From Ulva prolifera (Eukaryota > Chlorophyta > Ulvophyceae > Ulvales > Ulvaceae), in NCBI GenBank assembly GCA_023078555.1, contig CM041199.1:8003315-8067314 (forward strand): 64,000 nt of DNA, written 5' to 3'. The position numbers and the translations under genes were made by a program. The notes beneath the pieces are model-generated. The model was not told the origin of the DNA. It ran no database searches and was given only the letters and a program-made list of their open reading frames with translations. Positions 45,197 through 55,339 of the stretch are shown piece after piece (the stretch's first letter is position 1; the number at the start of each line of letters is the position of its first letter).

Positions 45197-45529
45197 TTTG
45201 TGAAATACACATCATCGGAAGCTGCCGAGTGCTGGACGAGTACATGACGAGCACACGCAGCCTACCAGCTGATGTGCTGTTCGTAGGAGTATGAAAGCGC
45301 GTTTGCGGCATCTGCATTTCACACGGTGAGATGCGCTGCATGCGCAGGTGCGCACCGCCACGCCACGTCGGCAACACATCCCATGTACACGTTTGAAACG
45401 CAGTTCACCCAATCATGGAATGTGCCTAAAGAGTGTGTGAAATGTGCACGAATGTGCCGGCGAGCAAAACGAGTGTCACTAATGTACATACTGGCGTGCC
45501 TACGTAGGTACAATCCTTGTAGTGAGGGC

Positions 45530-45685
45530 CCTGGGCGATGTCTGAGTGGCTCGCGTTCAAAATCTTACAAAAGAGTGAACGGGAGAAAACAAACGCTGAA
45601 ACCGAGTGGCTCGCGTTCCCGGTGGACGTTTGCATGGCCCGAGTGCAGAGTCTGCAGAGTCAGTGCAGACCCCCCTGCATGACCA
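45530..45685 (+). repeat. Dispersed repeat shared with 23.01-23.13 kb, carrying a 60-bp insertion/duplication
   Basis: GGGCGATGTCTGAGTGGCTC...GTGGACGTTTGCATGGCCCG matches the inverted copy at 23 kb. Here it contains a second GAGTGGCTCGCGTTC (45544-45558 and 45604-45618) enclosing 45 bp absent from the other copy. Confidence 0.8.
45565..45594 (+). repeat. 30-bp core insertion, copy 1
   Basis: Starts TTACAAAAGAGTG and ends GAAAACAAAC; identical to 52197-52226. Flanked by a 15-bp direct duplication (GAGTGGCTCGCGTTC). Confidence 0.85.
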
Positions 45686-45889
45686 ACCTCATGAATATGC
45701 TCGTCGCTTAGCAGGAGCTCCAACGCGCTCCGCCTCGACAAGCGTCGACGTGTGTTGAAGTGATTACGGAAGCCAAAAGCAGGCATTACAGAAGAGCGAA
45801 CGGGAACACACGCCATGTCGAAGAATTCGCAGCACCGAGTCGTGCCACCGACCTCGCAGTCACTGCATGCCATCGATCAAGCTGAGCGC

Positions 45890-46020
45890 GTCCAGCACAG
45901 TCGGCAATTCTTGACTAGAATGCCCTTCAAGCGTTGCTGTACGGTGACAGGCTGACACGGTGGGCGCGTATGGAGCTTGCGATAGCTCTTGCGGTACAGA
46001 TCTAGACCACGCCTGAACAC
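45890..46020 (+). repeat. Dispersed repeat related to 59.66-59.77 kb
   Basis: GTACGGTGACAGGCTGACAC and GCGCGTATGGAGCTTGCGAT match GTACGGTGGCAGGGTGACAC and GCGCGCATGGAGCTTGAGAT at 59.7 kb. Confidence 0.6.
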
Positions 46021-46850
46021 AGGACACTAGCGTTGGAAGACTGTAGGAGGGAGGCAGCCCAAAATCCGCAAGGTAAATATATGCCTCTCATGATGTCTTG
46101 TTTATGTGTTGCTGGGCATCAAAGCTCACGCATGAGGCGTGCAGCTCTGGTGCTTGAAGCGGCTGTCGCGCAATTGGCGCATGTAGGTCTTCCGCATTCG
46201 GCCTCTACTAATCTCGGAAACCTGAACATCCGAAGCAATTGCCAGGTGGATTACGTTTTGGTTCAGGGCACTCGTCGCGCACGGTTGTGCCACCACGGCA
46301 GCTCCACCAAGGCCAGATATCGATTGCGTTTACTTGCAATGCTTCCCGATTATTGTTCGTCTATTGTATGAGCCTGGTCTGTTGAAGCCTGTGTAGTATA
46401 CAGTATAATCATGCAAGTGCACACTCTGTGTCGCTGCTTTCGCGGTGCTGTGCGCAACGCTGCCTGTGTCGTCGACAGTCGCGGGGCGCAACACACCCCC
46501 GCCCATGCCGACGGCTAGTCGCAGTTCCCGTCGCTCATGGTGTGAAGAAGAGCTACTCCTAAACTTCTAGCATGCGTCGGTTGGGCCGCCTCCAGCGAGC
46601 TGCGCAACTGACCGCTGTCGATGTCGGGCATGTCGCCGTCGCGATGGCGATGCACGATCATGAGTGCCCGTGAATGCCGTGAAGGGTCGCGACCGGTCGC
46701 TTATGTGTGTTGCAGAAGAGCTGACGTAACTACCCGGGCGCACTTGAAGCCACCGATCGAGGCATCTCTTTGGCAAGCTTGCGTGGTCATGTCTAGAATT
46801 TGGACTGCCTTCCAAACGATGTCCAAACGATAACGTTCTCGCAAAGCATG
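46021..46850. other. No recognisable gene
   Basis: The plus-strand frame 46033-46371 (112 aa) is unrecognised. Part of it (CACTCGTCGCGCACGGTTGT area, near 46270) resembles the repeat at 55.8 and 62.5 kb. Confidence 0.3.
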
Positions 46851-47160
46851 CGCATGCATGCACTTGTCAATTCGGACGAGACCAAGGCGCCACCGGAGCT
46901 GCAGGCCCGGCCTTGTCCACAGTGTTTGGGTAGCACACTTCGCCCCAGGTCGCCGATACGCCCACCAGGCTCTACCGATGTACATGGACGCCACAGGGTG
47001 GCATGGCGGATACAGATATGCTGCGTGCAGGCTGCCATCACGATCCGGACCTTCAGCACCTGCAGCGCCGGCCCCCGCTCCTAGCACCGGCCCCCGTTCA
47101 ACCTCCCCTCCTAGCGCCGGCCCCCGCGCGCCGGCCCCCGCCGGCCCCCGCTCACCCACC

Positions 47161-47451
47161 ATGCGCTGCGCGATCATCGCGCTCTGCACGCTGGCATTGC
47201 ACAGCACACACCGCGCGAGCAGCGTTGACGCAGTGGCGGCGACAGCTACCGCGTGGCTGGCGGGGAAGCACAGAGAAGCCTTCGGTGATTGTCCCATCAG
47301 TTCGGACGCATCTGGGCAATGGAAGCATACAGAGGCGGTTTGTCTCATCGGTGAGGCTGATTTGCCTGGGACATTTCGTTGGCACATCCTGCAGCGTCGC
47401 GACTGCTCGCGTAGGCAAACGCTGTACGCCCGGCCTCTGTTGCAATACTGA
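47161..47451 (+). CDS. Small putative secreted protein, family X copy 1 (96 aa or first exon)
   Basis: I do not recognise this family. The frame starts MRCAIIALCTLALHSTHRAS, a plausible signal peptide ending near VDA, and ends with GEADLPGTFRWHILQRRD. It parallels the protein at 63213-63479: the same MRxxIxAL start, a spacer of about 30 residues, then a G(Q/R)W...EA(V/D)xxIGEA(D/E)LPGT block. ATG follows CACCC and a run of GGCCCCCG-type repeats. Codon-level similarity is in this frame, so I prefer it over the 323-aa antisense frame. A second conserved module lies about 300-400 bp downstream (47.75-48.02 kb) and may be a later exon. The last residues may not be coding if an intron begins earlier. 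Confidence 0.45.
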   Translation: MRCAIIALCTLALHSTHRASSVDAVAATATAWLAGKHREAFGDCPISSDASGQWKHTEAVCLIGEADLPGTFRWHILQRRDCSRRQTLYARPLLQY

Positions 47452-47739
47452 TTGACAGAAGCCACACACAACGTTTTTCCAGGATTGTTGAATACTTCGG
47501 CTTGTAATAGGATATGTGTGAGCCGCGGCTTGGTATTGCTTGGGAAGCATGGCATTGCAAGGTACCATAGATGTGCAATTTGCCTCACCCTGGCCTGGAC
47601 ACCGCAGTGGCCTGGATCCTGTGTGGGAGGAAACATCCCCCCCATATCTCCTAGATACTGTGCTATTTCCATGACCGCGATGACCTATGCATGTACGCTA
47701 GCTGCGCAATCAACTAGGCAGTCCATTGCACAGTTCTAT

Positions 47740-48017
47740 GTCTGCTGCCACACATATATAGACCCATGGACATGTGGCCAGCATGTACGGCATTGTGACT
47801 GTGACGACAAGATATGTGCAGGATGTGTCCCAGCAATTTGTGGAGGTGCCCGCGTTGCAAGTTCCTGAGCAGCACATCCGAGTGGGGCTGCTGCAAGAGG
47901 AAAAGAAAGAAATTCGCTTGCCGCCGCACTCCGGTGAAGCGGGACGAGAAAGGCAATGACGGAATTGTGGGAAATGAGAGTAACGAGGGTAACGAGGGAA
48001 GGAGGCATCGAGGATGA
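47740..48017 (+). CDS. Family X copy 1, downstream Cys-rich module
   Basis: In one frame (47814-48017) this reads CRMCPSNLWRCPRCKFL, then a KRKRKKFACRR patch and a NESNEGNEG tail. The same string of features (CPRCKF, basic patch with CRR, NDG/NEG repeats) recurs at 63.83-64.0 kb. A good acceptor-like GTGTCCCAG precedes it. A neighbouring frame (VPALQVPEQHIRVGLLQEEK) is also partly conserved among copies, so the coding frame is not settled. Confidence 0.35.
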
Positions 48018-48837
48018 CGGAGGCTTAGACGGCGACCTGGAGGATTCAAGCGCACCGCAGGCTGGGCCCCCAAGACGAAACAGTCAGCACTGAGGGGGTT
48101 GAACGGGCTGAGGTAGGGCCAAGAAGTAAGCAGAGATTACGAGGGGTAAGTGCCAGGCCTTGCCTGAAGTTGGGAAACGCCGGGCCGCTGGCAATGGGTC
48201 GCACAAGTCTAGGGAGTTGAAGGTGAAACACCTGCAGCAGTCAGGCATGTGGCATGAGCAGCGTCTGTTGTGATGAGCTGTGTCGGGTCACTGCGTCCAG
48301 AAACATATATAGCCTTACATTGTTGGAGGTTTATTTAATACTTCGAAGTACTGCCCCCCGTCAACTTGAGCATGCGGGCCTCCACACGTGATTCACACCC
48401 CAGCGCTGTTCACCGCACCTGCTCAGATACGCTACTTTGTTGTTGCCACGCCCTTGAAAACAGGAGACTGCATGCGGGAATGCCATGGCCCGTATTTCTG
48501 GGCCGCCGGCTAGCTGTGCGGCTGCAGCTCAGGAGTGCCCCAAGCGTAACCGCGGCGCAAGACGCGGTTTGTAGCACTTCCGGCCTCAGCAGCATGCACA
48601 TGCATCAGCGGTGCACGTCTTCTCTTGAGAACTGCCGTAGACATACCGGGACATGCCTGGACGTCCCAGCCTCTGCAGCTGAAGCACCGCCATTGACGCA
48701 TCTTTCACCACAGCATCTTTCACCACAGCACGCACAAGGGTTTCACCACCCATGCAACGTGTGCGATAGCCGCCGAGGGGGTCGAACGGCGATAAGCGGC
48801 AGGCCCGAGCGAGAATTTCACAGGGCCGACCGCCTGC

Positions 48838-49440
48838 AGGCTGTCGGAGTATGTGGAGCTTGAGGCAGACTTCATCGGGGAGGCGGATCTGCCCAGCACA
48901 CTGCGGTATCTCCTGCACGGGTGCTATGTCCAGAAGTTCAGTCATCTTCGCAGTTGGAGGCTGCAGAATAGTTTGAGCGGTTGTGTATTTCGAGTGACTT
49001 GGGACTGGGCACGTGCCATAGGTATGCCCATGCATGCAGCCTCGCTCTGATTGTGCGTGCACCAGAGAAGGCGTGTGGATCTGAAATGGCTGCCAGTGCT
49101 GCGCTGTTGGAGCACCTGGGCATGCTGGGTGCATCTAGGCACGTGCTAGCTCGGAAGCAGGCAGTCCGATGGACCGCATCATGTCTCGCCCACATGGACC
49201 GAATCGGCCAGAACCTGTGGCTTCCCCAGCATGTACAGATTGTGACGAGCTGAGTGCTGTGAAACTTGAGGTGGGCCATTGACATGTCCGCGGTGCAAGT
49301 TCCCATGGAGCGGCAAGTTCGGCCACTGCAAGTAGTTCGCTCTGATGGTCCCGTGCCTCCGGTTTTCGAACAATGACGGAATCGAGGATGATGCTGGCGA
49401 CGGGGGCAACAAGGGTGACGAGGGGACTGCAGTATGATCT
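48838..49440 (+). pseudogene. Family X copy 2, degenerate
   Basis: LEADFIGEADLPSTLRYLLH (from about 48856) matches the conserved block of copies 1 and 3, but there is no signal peptide and the region upstream in this frame has a stop. Downstream, 49284-49332 reads TCPRCKFPWSGKFGHCK and is then cut by TAG. The tail has NDG/GDG-type repeats. I read it as a decayed paralogue. Confidence 0.5.
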
Positions 49441-49499
49441 CTATCTTCAATTGTGGTGAGATCTCCCGTGAGCCCTTGTACGTCGGGCTCCACCGCCTC

Positions 49500-49870
49500 T
49501 CCAGATGGAAAGGCTGGCAATGAGGGTGGTGAGGCGGTCTGAGTCCAAGATGGTGGTACAGATGAGGGAGGCGAATGCGACGGAGAGATGATGGCAATGA
49601 AGGGGACAGAGGAGATGCCGGCGATAAAGGCGATGCAGGGGTTGCGGGCAAAAAGGGGTTGAAGTGCACAAGAGCATCGACGGCGATGAGGGCGAGGAGG
49701 GATATGAAGTCATGAGGATGACGAAGGATGTGGAGGACAACGAGGACGATGAGGGCTTCCTCGATAGGCTGCGCAGCAGAACTAACAAGGCCAAAGAGGA
49801 ATCCGAGGGGGAACAGTGCGACAAGGGGGCTCAGGGGCACGAGGTGGGGCGAGGGGGAGGAAAGTAATGA
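49500..49870 (+). repeat. Acidic-coding repetitive tail after family X copy 2
   Basis: GAGG/GACGA-rich sequence. The plus-strand frame 49664-49867 is acidic (GDEGEEGYEV, VEDNEDDEGF). It looks like a decayed extension of the NEG/DEG repeats of this family. The long minus-strand frames here are its shadows. Confidence 0.35.
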
Positions 49871-50429
49871 TGGGGATCAGGCGGAACAATATATACGGTG
49901 GTGTCGGCTGTCGAGGAAAGAGCGGGGATGATCTTGGTGTCACGATTCAGTTCGGCAACGGCATCCGCTATGAGGACTGCAGGCCATTCGAGTATGATTA
50001 AGTGCATTATTACTAGCGCGCATGCTGTTCTCACTACCGCTGAGCGGTGCCTGGGCCGCAGAGCCGGGGGCGTCGGTGGGCACAGCAGGTCCTGGAGAGG
50101 GGCCCTGTGTGCTGCGGGGGGCCCGGTTGACCATGCACAAGGTGGGATGGCGAACTCGTGTACAATCTTTCAACGTGGGGTGAGCACGGCCGGCATAGGT
50201 GCAGCAGGATCATGTGGGATGACACATTGGACGTTTTGATCCTTCTGGTATGCCATCTTCAAGCGGGTTGATGCCGCTGTTGTATAGCAGCAGGTGGCAC
50301 AGGTGGTGTAGCGGAAGTGCTCAATTCAGATCGTTAGGTCCAGAATCTGGAAGTCGCTTATCACTCCAGGCAAGTAGAATCCAACACGTGGCGCAGGGGG
50401 GAAGCTCAGAGAGTCAGCGAAGAGGCCCG

Positions 50430-50620
50430 TGTCGAATGGCTGGCGGTGGCGCAACCGTGCATGCGCACCATGCATGGACATCACGCGGATAACGCTGTGG
50501 CCATAAGAGCCATGCAACACGGGGCTGGCGACCGCCGGCCCACGCATGCGCTTAGGAATTTGATATATGCGTGGGAAGCATGCATGAATATGTATGCCTG
50601 GCTGCCCCATTTTTCAAGCG
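50430..50620 (+). repeat. Dispersed repeat family Y (CACCATGCATGG type), copy 1
   Basis: Shared order: GCACCATGCATGGACATCAC, GTGGCCATA, then GCGTGGGAAGCATGCATG. Related stretches occur at 51.41-51.72, 56.35-56.57, 57.04-57.18, 57.44-57.62 and 58.73-58.98 kb. Confidence 0.6.
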
Positions 50621-51409
50621 GAAGGTTGCACTGGAATATTCTGTGGTCACATGTGTTCGGGCCATGTAGTATTCGTGGGCCCCACCGCCTGAGATTGCCA
50701 GGGGCTCTCCGCACCATGCTTGTCAAAGCCATGCATATGACTCCGTATGTGGCCAGGCTGTGCCCGGGAACTTTCGGCACTCATCTGAGAGACAGAAGAT
50801 GCAGTGCAATTGCAAGTCCAGAGCCCATATTGCCACATGCATGCAGCTGCATACGTTGCATACGTGCCCATGGGCACAGAAGTATTTAATTAATGCATGT
50901 GGCACTGGTGGCCACTTGCGGCAGCGGTGAACGCGATGAGAGATCTCACTTGGATGGTCATGGCAAACGTCAGCGGTGCTCGGCGATGGGTGATTCGCAC
51001 ATGTGCTAGTCTTGGCACCCTGTTGATATTCGATATACATTGATGGCATCAGTAGAGTGCGTATGTGGTCGTGTTTGGCAGGTGCTGCGGCACTTTCCAG
51101 TTCAGGGGCCAAGACATCCAAGCATGTGCATCGACAGTGCAGCCGACGGCGCCGGGACGCGCACAGCTGTGCTTCCAGAGCTCAGCCGAGGTGGACACAC
51201 GGGCACAAAATTCACATCTGACGTTGTGAATCAGATCAACAGTTGTTCCTGCAAACCAGCCATGTACATGCACACAGCAAGCCCGATGTCTGGGCCCAGA
51301 CAACATGTGCTACCGTCCACGCAGACACGATGACCACCTCCACAGCTGTGCGCAAGCAGGGGTCAGCATGCGAGGCAGGAGAGCACTCTGGCAGCTTGCG
51401 GAGAGGCCA

Positions 51410-51720
51410 ACATGAAGTGGCCAGCAGTGGCACGGCACGTTGCGAGAATGCATGCACGCCATGCATGGTCATCATGGCACCAACCGAGCCCTGCAGAGCC
51501 GCCGTGAGAGTGCACAGCACAGCACCAGAACTGCATGGCCGGAGAATGCATGCACGCCATGCATGGTCACAATAGGGACAACAGAGCTCTCCAGAGTCGC
51601 CGTGAGAGTGCACAGCACATTACCGCACAGCATGGTGGTGCTGGGAGGCCCACGCTACTCCCTTACCATGCTGCATGCACCCGGGAAGCATGCATACAGG
51701 CGCGTGTGTGGGAAGCAGAG
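51410..51720 (+). repeat. Dispersed repeat family Y, copy 2, with internal tandem duplication
   Basis: GAGAATGCATGCACGCCATG followed by CATGGTCA occurs twice (about 51454 and 51541), each followed by GCCGTGAGAGTGCACAGCAC, i.e. a tandem unit of about 90 bp. It ends with GGGAAGCATGCATACAGGCG. Confidence 0.65.
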
Positions 51721-51858
51721 CTCCCCCGGTGCAAGCGTGTCGTAGCTGTGATAACGCGAGTGCAGCAGATCACATGCATTTGGCTGTGAGTCTGCGGGCA
51801 GACCGTAGGTCGGCTGTCCAGTGCACAGAATATAGGACGTAGCTGTCAATTCCAGGTC

Positions 51859-52129
51859 ATCTTTGACTGGCAATTGACAGGTGAGAATGCTTTGCTGTCT
51901 GTGTGTGTCTGTCGTCTGACAATAGCAGAGATCAGTGTGCTGAGCGTACTACGTGGTGCAGGAGTCTGTACTGTATGACTAGTGATCATAGCAGCTAACA
52001 GAGCTCATATTGCCACAGGTGAGACACACAGCATAGTTATTCTGTAAGATCTTTGACTGGCAATTGACAGGAGTCTGTACTGTATGACTAGTGATCATAG
52101 CAGCTAACAGAGCTCATATTGCCACAGGT
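51859..52129 (+). repeat. Partial tandem duplication
   Basis: A 60-bp segment (51961-52020) recurs exactly at 52070-52129, and a 22-bp segment (51859-51880, ending TGGCAATTGACAG) recurs at 52049-52070. It lies just upstream of the second copia fragment. Confidence 0.85.
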
Positions 52130-52196
52130 TATGGGCCCATCGGCGTGAGAAGACTGCGCACACACCCGTCATCGAGCCGTCACTGGTCGATACTAT

Positions 52197-52226
52197 TTAC
52201 AAAAGAGTGAACGGGAGAAAACAAAC
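52197..52226 (+). repeat. 30-bp core insertion, copy 2
   Basis: Identical to 45565-45594. Here it is flanked by a 13-bp direct duplication GTCACTGGTCGAT (52179-52191 and 52231-52243), different from that at copy 1. Confidence 0.85.
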
Positions 52227-52374
52227 ACTGGTCACTGGTCGATGATCTCTGAGCCGTGATTGGTCAGGGAAAAGCCAACACAGGACGTAACTGTCTGTGG
52301 AACAATCGCAGGACGTAATTGTCTGTGGATTTGGTGACTCACTTTGGTTACCACTGCTTACACTTTGGTTACCA

Positions 52375-53943
52375 TGGCTGACGGGATATCGACGAAAGTC
52401 GAGGTGCTAACACGCGAAGGAAACTTCCGCCACTGGTTCGGGCAGATGGAGTCAATCTTGGTCCTGAAAAATCTGGACGACGTGCTGTATGAGGAACCAG
52501 GACAAGCAGCTGATGAAGCTGAACAAGCAGCCGTGGAGGCTGCGCTCACCCGTGATAGGAAGGTGAGGGCATACCTGAAGATGCACACTAAGGGTGCATT
52601 ACAGGCGATCGTGACGCGTGCGCGGACTGCGAAGGCAGCATGGGACGCGCTACACGATGACTACAGACGAGGACTAGCTGTCCGAAGGCCGCAGATGCTG
52701 GCGTAAGGCGACTGAGCTGCAGCAAGGCGACGACTCTGTACAGCGGTACATAGACCGTGTGAAGGAAATCAGAGATGATTTTGTTGAGACAGACATGGAG
52801 ACATCAATGCCAGTGTTGATCAGCCAGTTTGTGAAGGGGCTCAGGCCTGCCCTGGCGAATGTTGCGGGAGTACAACTGGGGGTGGCGATGAGTCAAGGCG
52901 CGGGTCTGGACCAGCTGTGTAATCAGCTGAGTGACCTGGCGGCGATCCTGCCCGACAGGGGTGCAGCTGCGCGAGCGGCTGCAGCAGTGGCGAAGAGGGA
53001 GCGGAACAAGGCTCGCGGGCCACTGAAGTGCCATTACTGCGGCAAGGAGGGGCACAAACATTTTGAGTGCACCAAGAAGCAGGACGATATGGCTGCTGGC
53101 AAGAAGCTGCAGTGGGCCAACCGGAGGGATGGCGGCGGTGATGGCAGCAAGGAGGGTGCAGGTCGCGCGCTGTGCGTCAGGACCGCGCGAGTGGCCATGG
53201 CGACGGTGAAGGTTCCGTCAGACCGATCGAACTATGTGCACTTCGACACAGGGGCGACGCATAATTACGTCTCAGACCTCAGTATGCTTCATGACAAGCG
53301 TTCCACGCCAGTGGAGGTCGTGAAGATGGGAGGAAATGAAGAGCACGTGGTGGCATGTGCGGGTACAGTGGTGCTCAGCGCTCCTGGCGGGCAGGTGAAG
53401 CTGCTGGAGGCTCTGTGCGTGCCCACCATGCATATGAACCTGATGTCTTGCGCTTACGTGACAGACCAGGGGGGGTCATATCACGGGAAGGGACAGACGC
53501 TGGAGGTGAAGGCCGCTGATGACACAGTGCTGCTGAGGGGTACCAAGCAAGATGGCCTGTACCTCATGGACTGTCAGGTGATTCCCACAGACGTGCCGAT
53601 GCCGACTGCTTTTGCAAACGTGGCAGTAGATGCTGAGGTGTGGCACAGACGGTTCGGGCATGTCGGGATGGACAATCTCTACAAGGTGGAGAAGGCGGTA
53701 GATGGCATGGGCCGGGTGAACTGGACAGAGAAGCATGCGCCGTTATGTGAGATCTGTCCAAGAGCTAAACAGTGCGAGGAACACTATGCACGGTCCTCGT
53801 CCAGGGCTGAGAAGCCGATGGAGCTGGTCCACAGTGATGTGATGGGACCGTTTCCCGTTGCGGGGTTCCGTGATGAGCGGTATGCAGTCACGCTCCTGGA
53901 CGACTACAGCAGCTACGCAGAAGCTTTTGTGGCAATCCAGTGA
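52375..53943 (+). pseudogene. Second copia fragment: Gag, protease and start of integrase, truncated
   Basis: Gag starts at ATG 52375 (MADGISTKVEVLTREGNFRH). A frameshift near 52690-52700 moves the frame to one that continues with WRKATELQQGDDSVQRYIDR. Then come a CCHC knuckle (CHYCGKEGHKHFEC), protease (HFDTGATHNYVSD), GAG-pre-integrase (WHRRFGHVGMDNLY...CEIC) and the first integrase Asp (LVHSDVMGPFP). The frame ends at TGA inside a foldback repeat (53929-53971). The second Asp, the Glu, RT and RNase H are missing. No LTRs were identified. It is clearly different from the 37.5-kb copy. Confidence 0.88.
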
Positions 53944-53971
53944 TATGGCCGCTATACCACTGGATTGCCAC
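53929..53971. repeat. Foldback element, short form, at the copia breakpoint
   Basis: 43 bp with 14-bp perfect inverted arms (GTGGCAATCCAGTG ... CACTGGATTGCCAC) around ATATGGCCGCTATAC. It supplies the stop codon that ends the integrase frame. Confidence 0.85.
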
Positions 53972-54019
53972 AGCGTGTCTCGCCGAATCATCCTGTAACA
54001 GCAGAAAGCTTTCGCAGGG

Positions 54020-54390
54020 CCGCACTACCGCGGCCACAGGTGGCAACCATCAGCAGTTGTATGTATTGACAAAGGACACAGGCTGGGCATGAAGCTGGTT
54101 CTCGGAGTCCACTAGCAAACCCACTCACTCATTCATGGCACTAGCTATAGGCCGGGCACGAGCGTGTACCACAGCCCTGCCTGTGATACCTTCCAGGTAT
54201 GTATGTATGTAGTTACAAAGGATAGAGGCCAGGCATCGAGCTGCTTCCCGGAATCCACTCGCAAATAAACTCAGCCGTTTATAGCACTAGGCCGGGCCGG
54301 GCAAATGTATGCAGTGACAAAGGACAGAGGCCGGGCATCGAGCCGTTGCTAGGAATTCGCACAAATGTATGTATGTATACCGTATACGTG
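54020..54390 (+). repeat. Dispersed/tandem repeat family Z, three diverged units
   Basis: Units carrying GGTGGCAACCATC or a GTATGTATGT run, then ACAAAGGACACAGGC or ACAAAGGACAGAGGCCGGGC, then 'GGAATTC/GGAATCC' and 'CACTAGGCCGGGC'. A fourth unit lies at 57.64-57.78 kb. Confidence 0.55.
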
Positions 54391-54542
54391 ACGTGTGTGA
54401 CTACATGGCCAGCCAGATTCATTGTCTGTGACGCATCGACACCTCCTCTTTCAGGACCAATGGCAGGGGCTATGACCTATGCCGTCTGGAAGTGATGTTT
54501 CTAAGCTCCTCGAAAGCCTATTGCACATCCAGGATGCGGTGT

Positions 54543-54629
54543 GGCAATCCAGTGATATGGCCGCTGTACCACTGGATCCTCGCACGTCCAATGATCCAGT
54601 GGTATAGCGGCCATATCACTGAGGTTGCC
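54543..54629. repeat. Foldback element, long form, copy 2
   Basis: Arms of about 36 bp (GGCAATCCAGTGATATGGCC... and its inverse) around a 14-nt loop, with one inserted G in the right arm. Confidence 0.88.
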
Positions 54630-54639
54630 CCATGTGGCC

Positions 54640-55330
54640 TGGCTGTGAAATAGGTGGCGTTGCGTGGCGGTGCTTCCCGGCCGCAGCTTTACGTGTACTC
54701 AGCGAAGGAAGTCCATCACCGGGAACGTTTGCAGAGAATGCATGGGAGCGCCATGCGGCTGTATCATAAATAATCCTGATCGAAGCGGGCGGTACTGTGG
54801 AGTTGTCCCTCGGATCTCATAGGTATTATTAGGCACTGTAGCGTGCACCACAGAGAACCGCCACGGTTGCAGCCGCACAGCCCTTGCTTAGCACAAGATC
54901 TTAAGAGGAAGCCCTGTCAATTGCATACAGTTGCCTCATGGGGGTTCCTTGGTAGATCATCCCCTTGACAGGTGGTCCTGTCTACTGATCTGTCAATTTC
55001 CTCTTCGTGATATGGCTAAGTAGTTTCAGACGTGCACAACTGCACTGTACTAACAAGGGAACAAGCTGTGCTGCATGTAGGCAGCAGATCCCAAGGCAAG
55101 TACAGAACAAAATCCCATCCCCAAGACAGGTGCACAATCATGAACAATGTAAACGTTCTGCAACATGTTCTTGTGCCGCGTTTGTTCACACATGTTCACT
55201 CTGGTATCATTGTGTATCACAACCATGATCATGGTGTATCACAACCGGGTATGTGGTCCCGTTAATTCGGAGTTGTCAATGTCCAATAGGATACGGCTCA
55301 GTAAATTTAGATTTACTTTACTTTTACAAC
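54640..55330. other. No recognisable gene
   Basis: Short frames only; nothing recognised. Confidence 0.35.
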
Positions 55331-55339
55331 CGACACGTG

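Noticed and set aside
46701..47672. 323-aa minus-strand frame over family X copy 1
   Set aside because: The paralogues share protein-level features on the plus strand (signal-like start, IGEADLPGT). The minus frame shows no comparable conservation and is low-complexity in the middle.
48938..49840. 300-aa minus-strand Leu/Pro/Ser-rich frame
   Set aside because: It is the complement of GAGG/GACGA acidic repeats, so its openness is explained by repeat composition.
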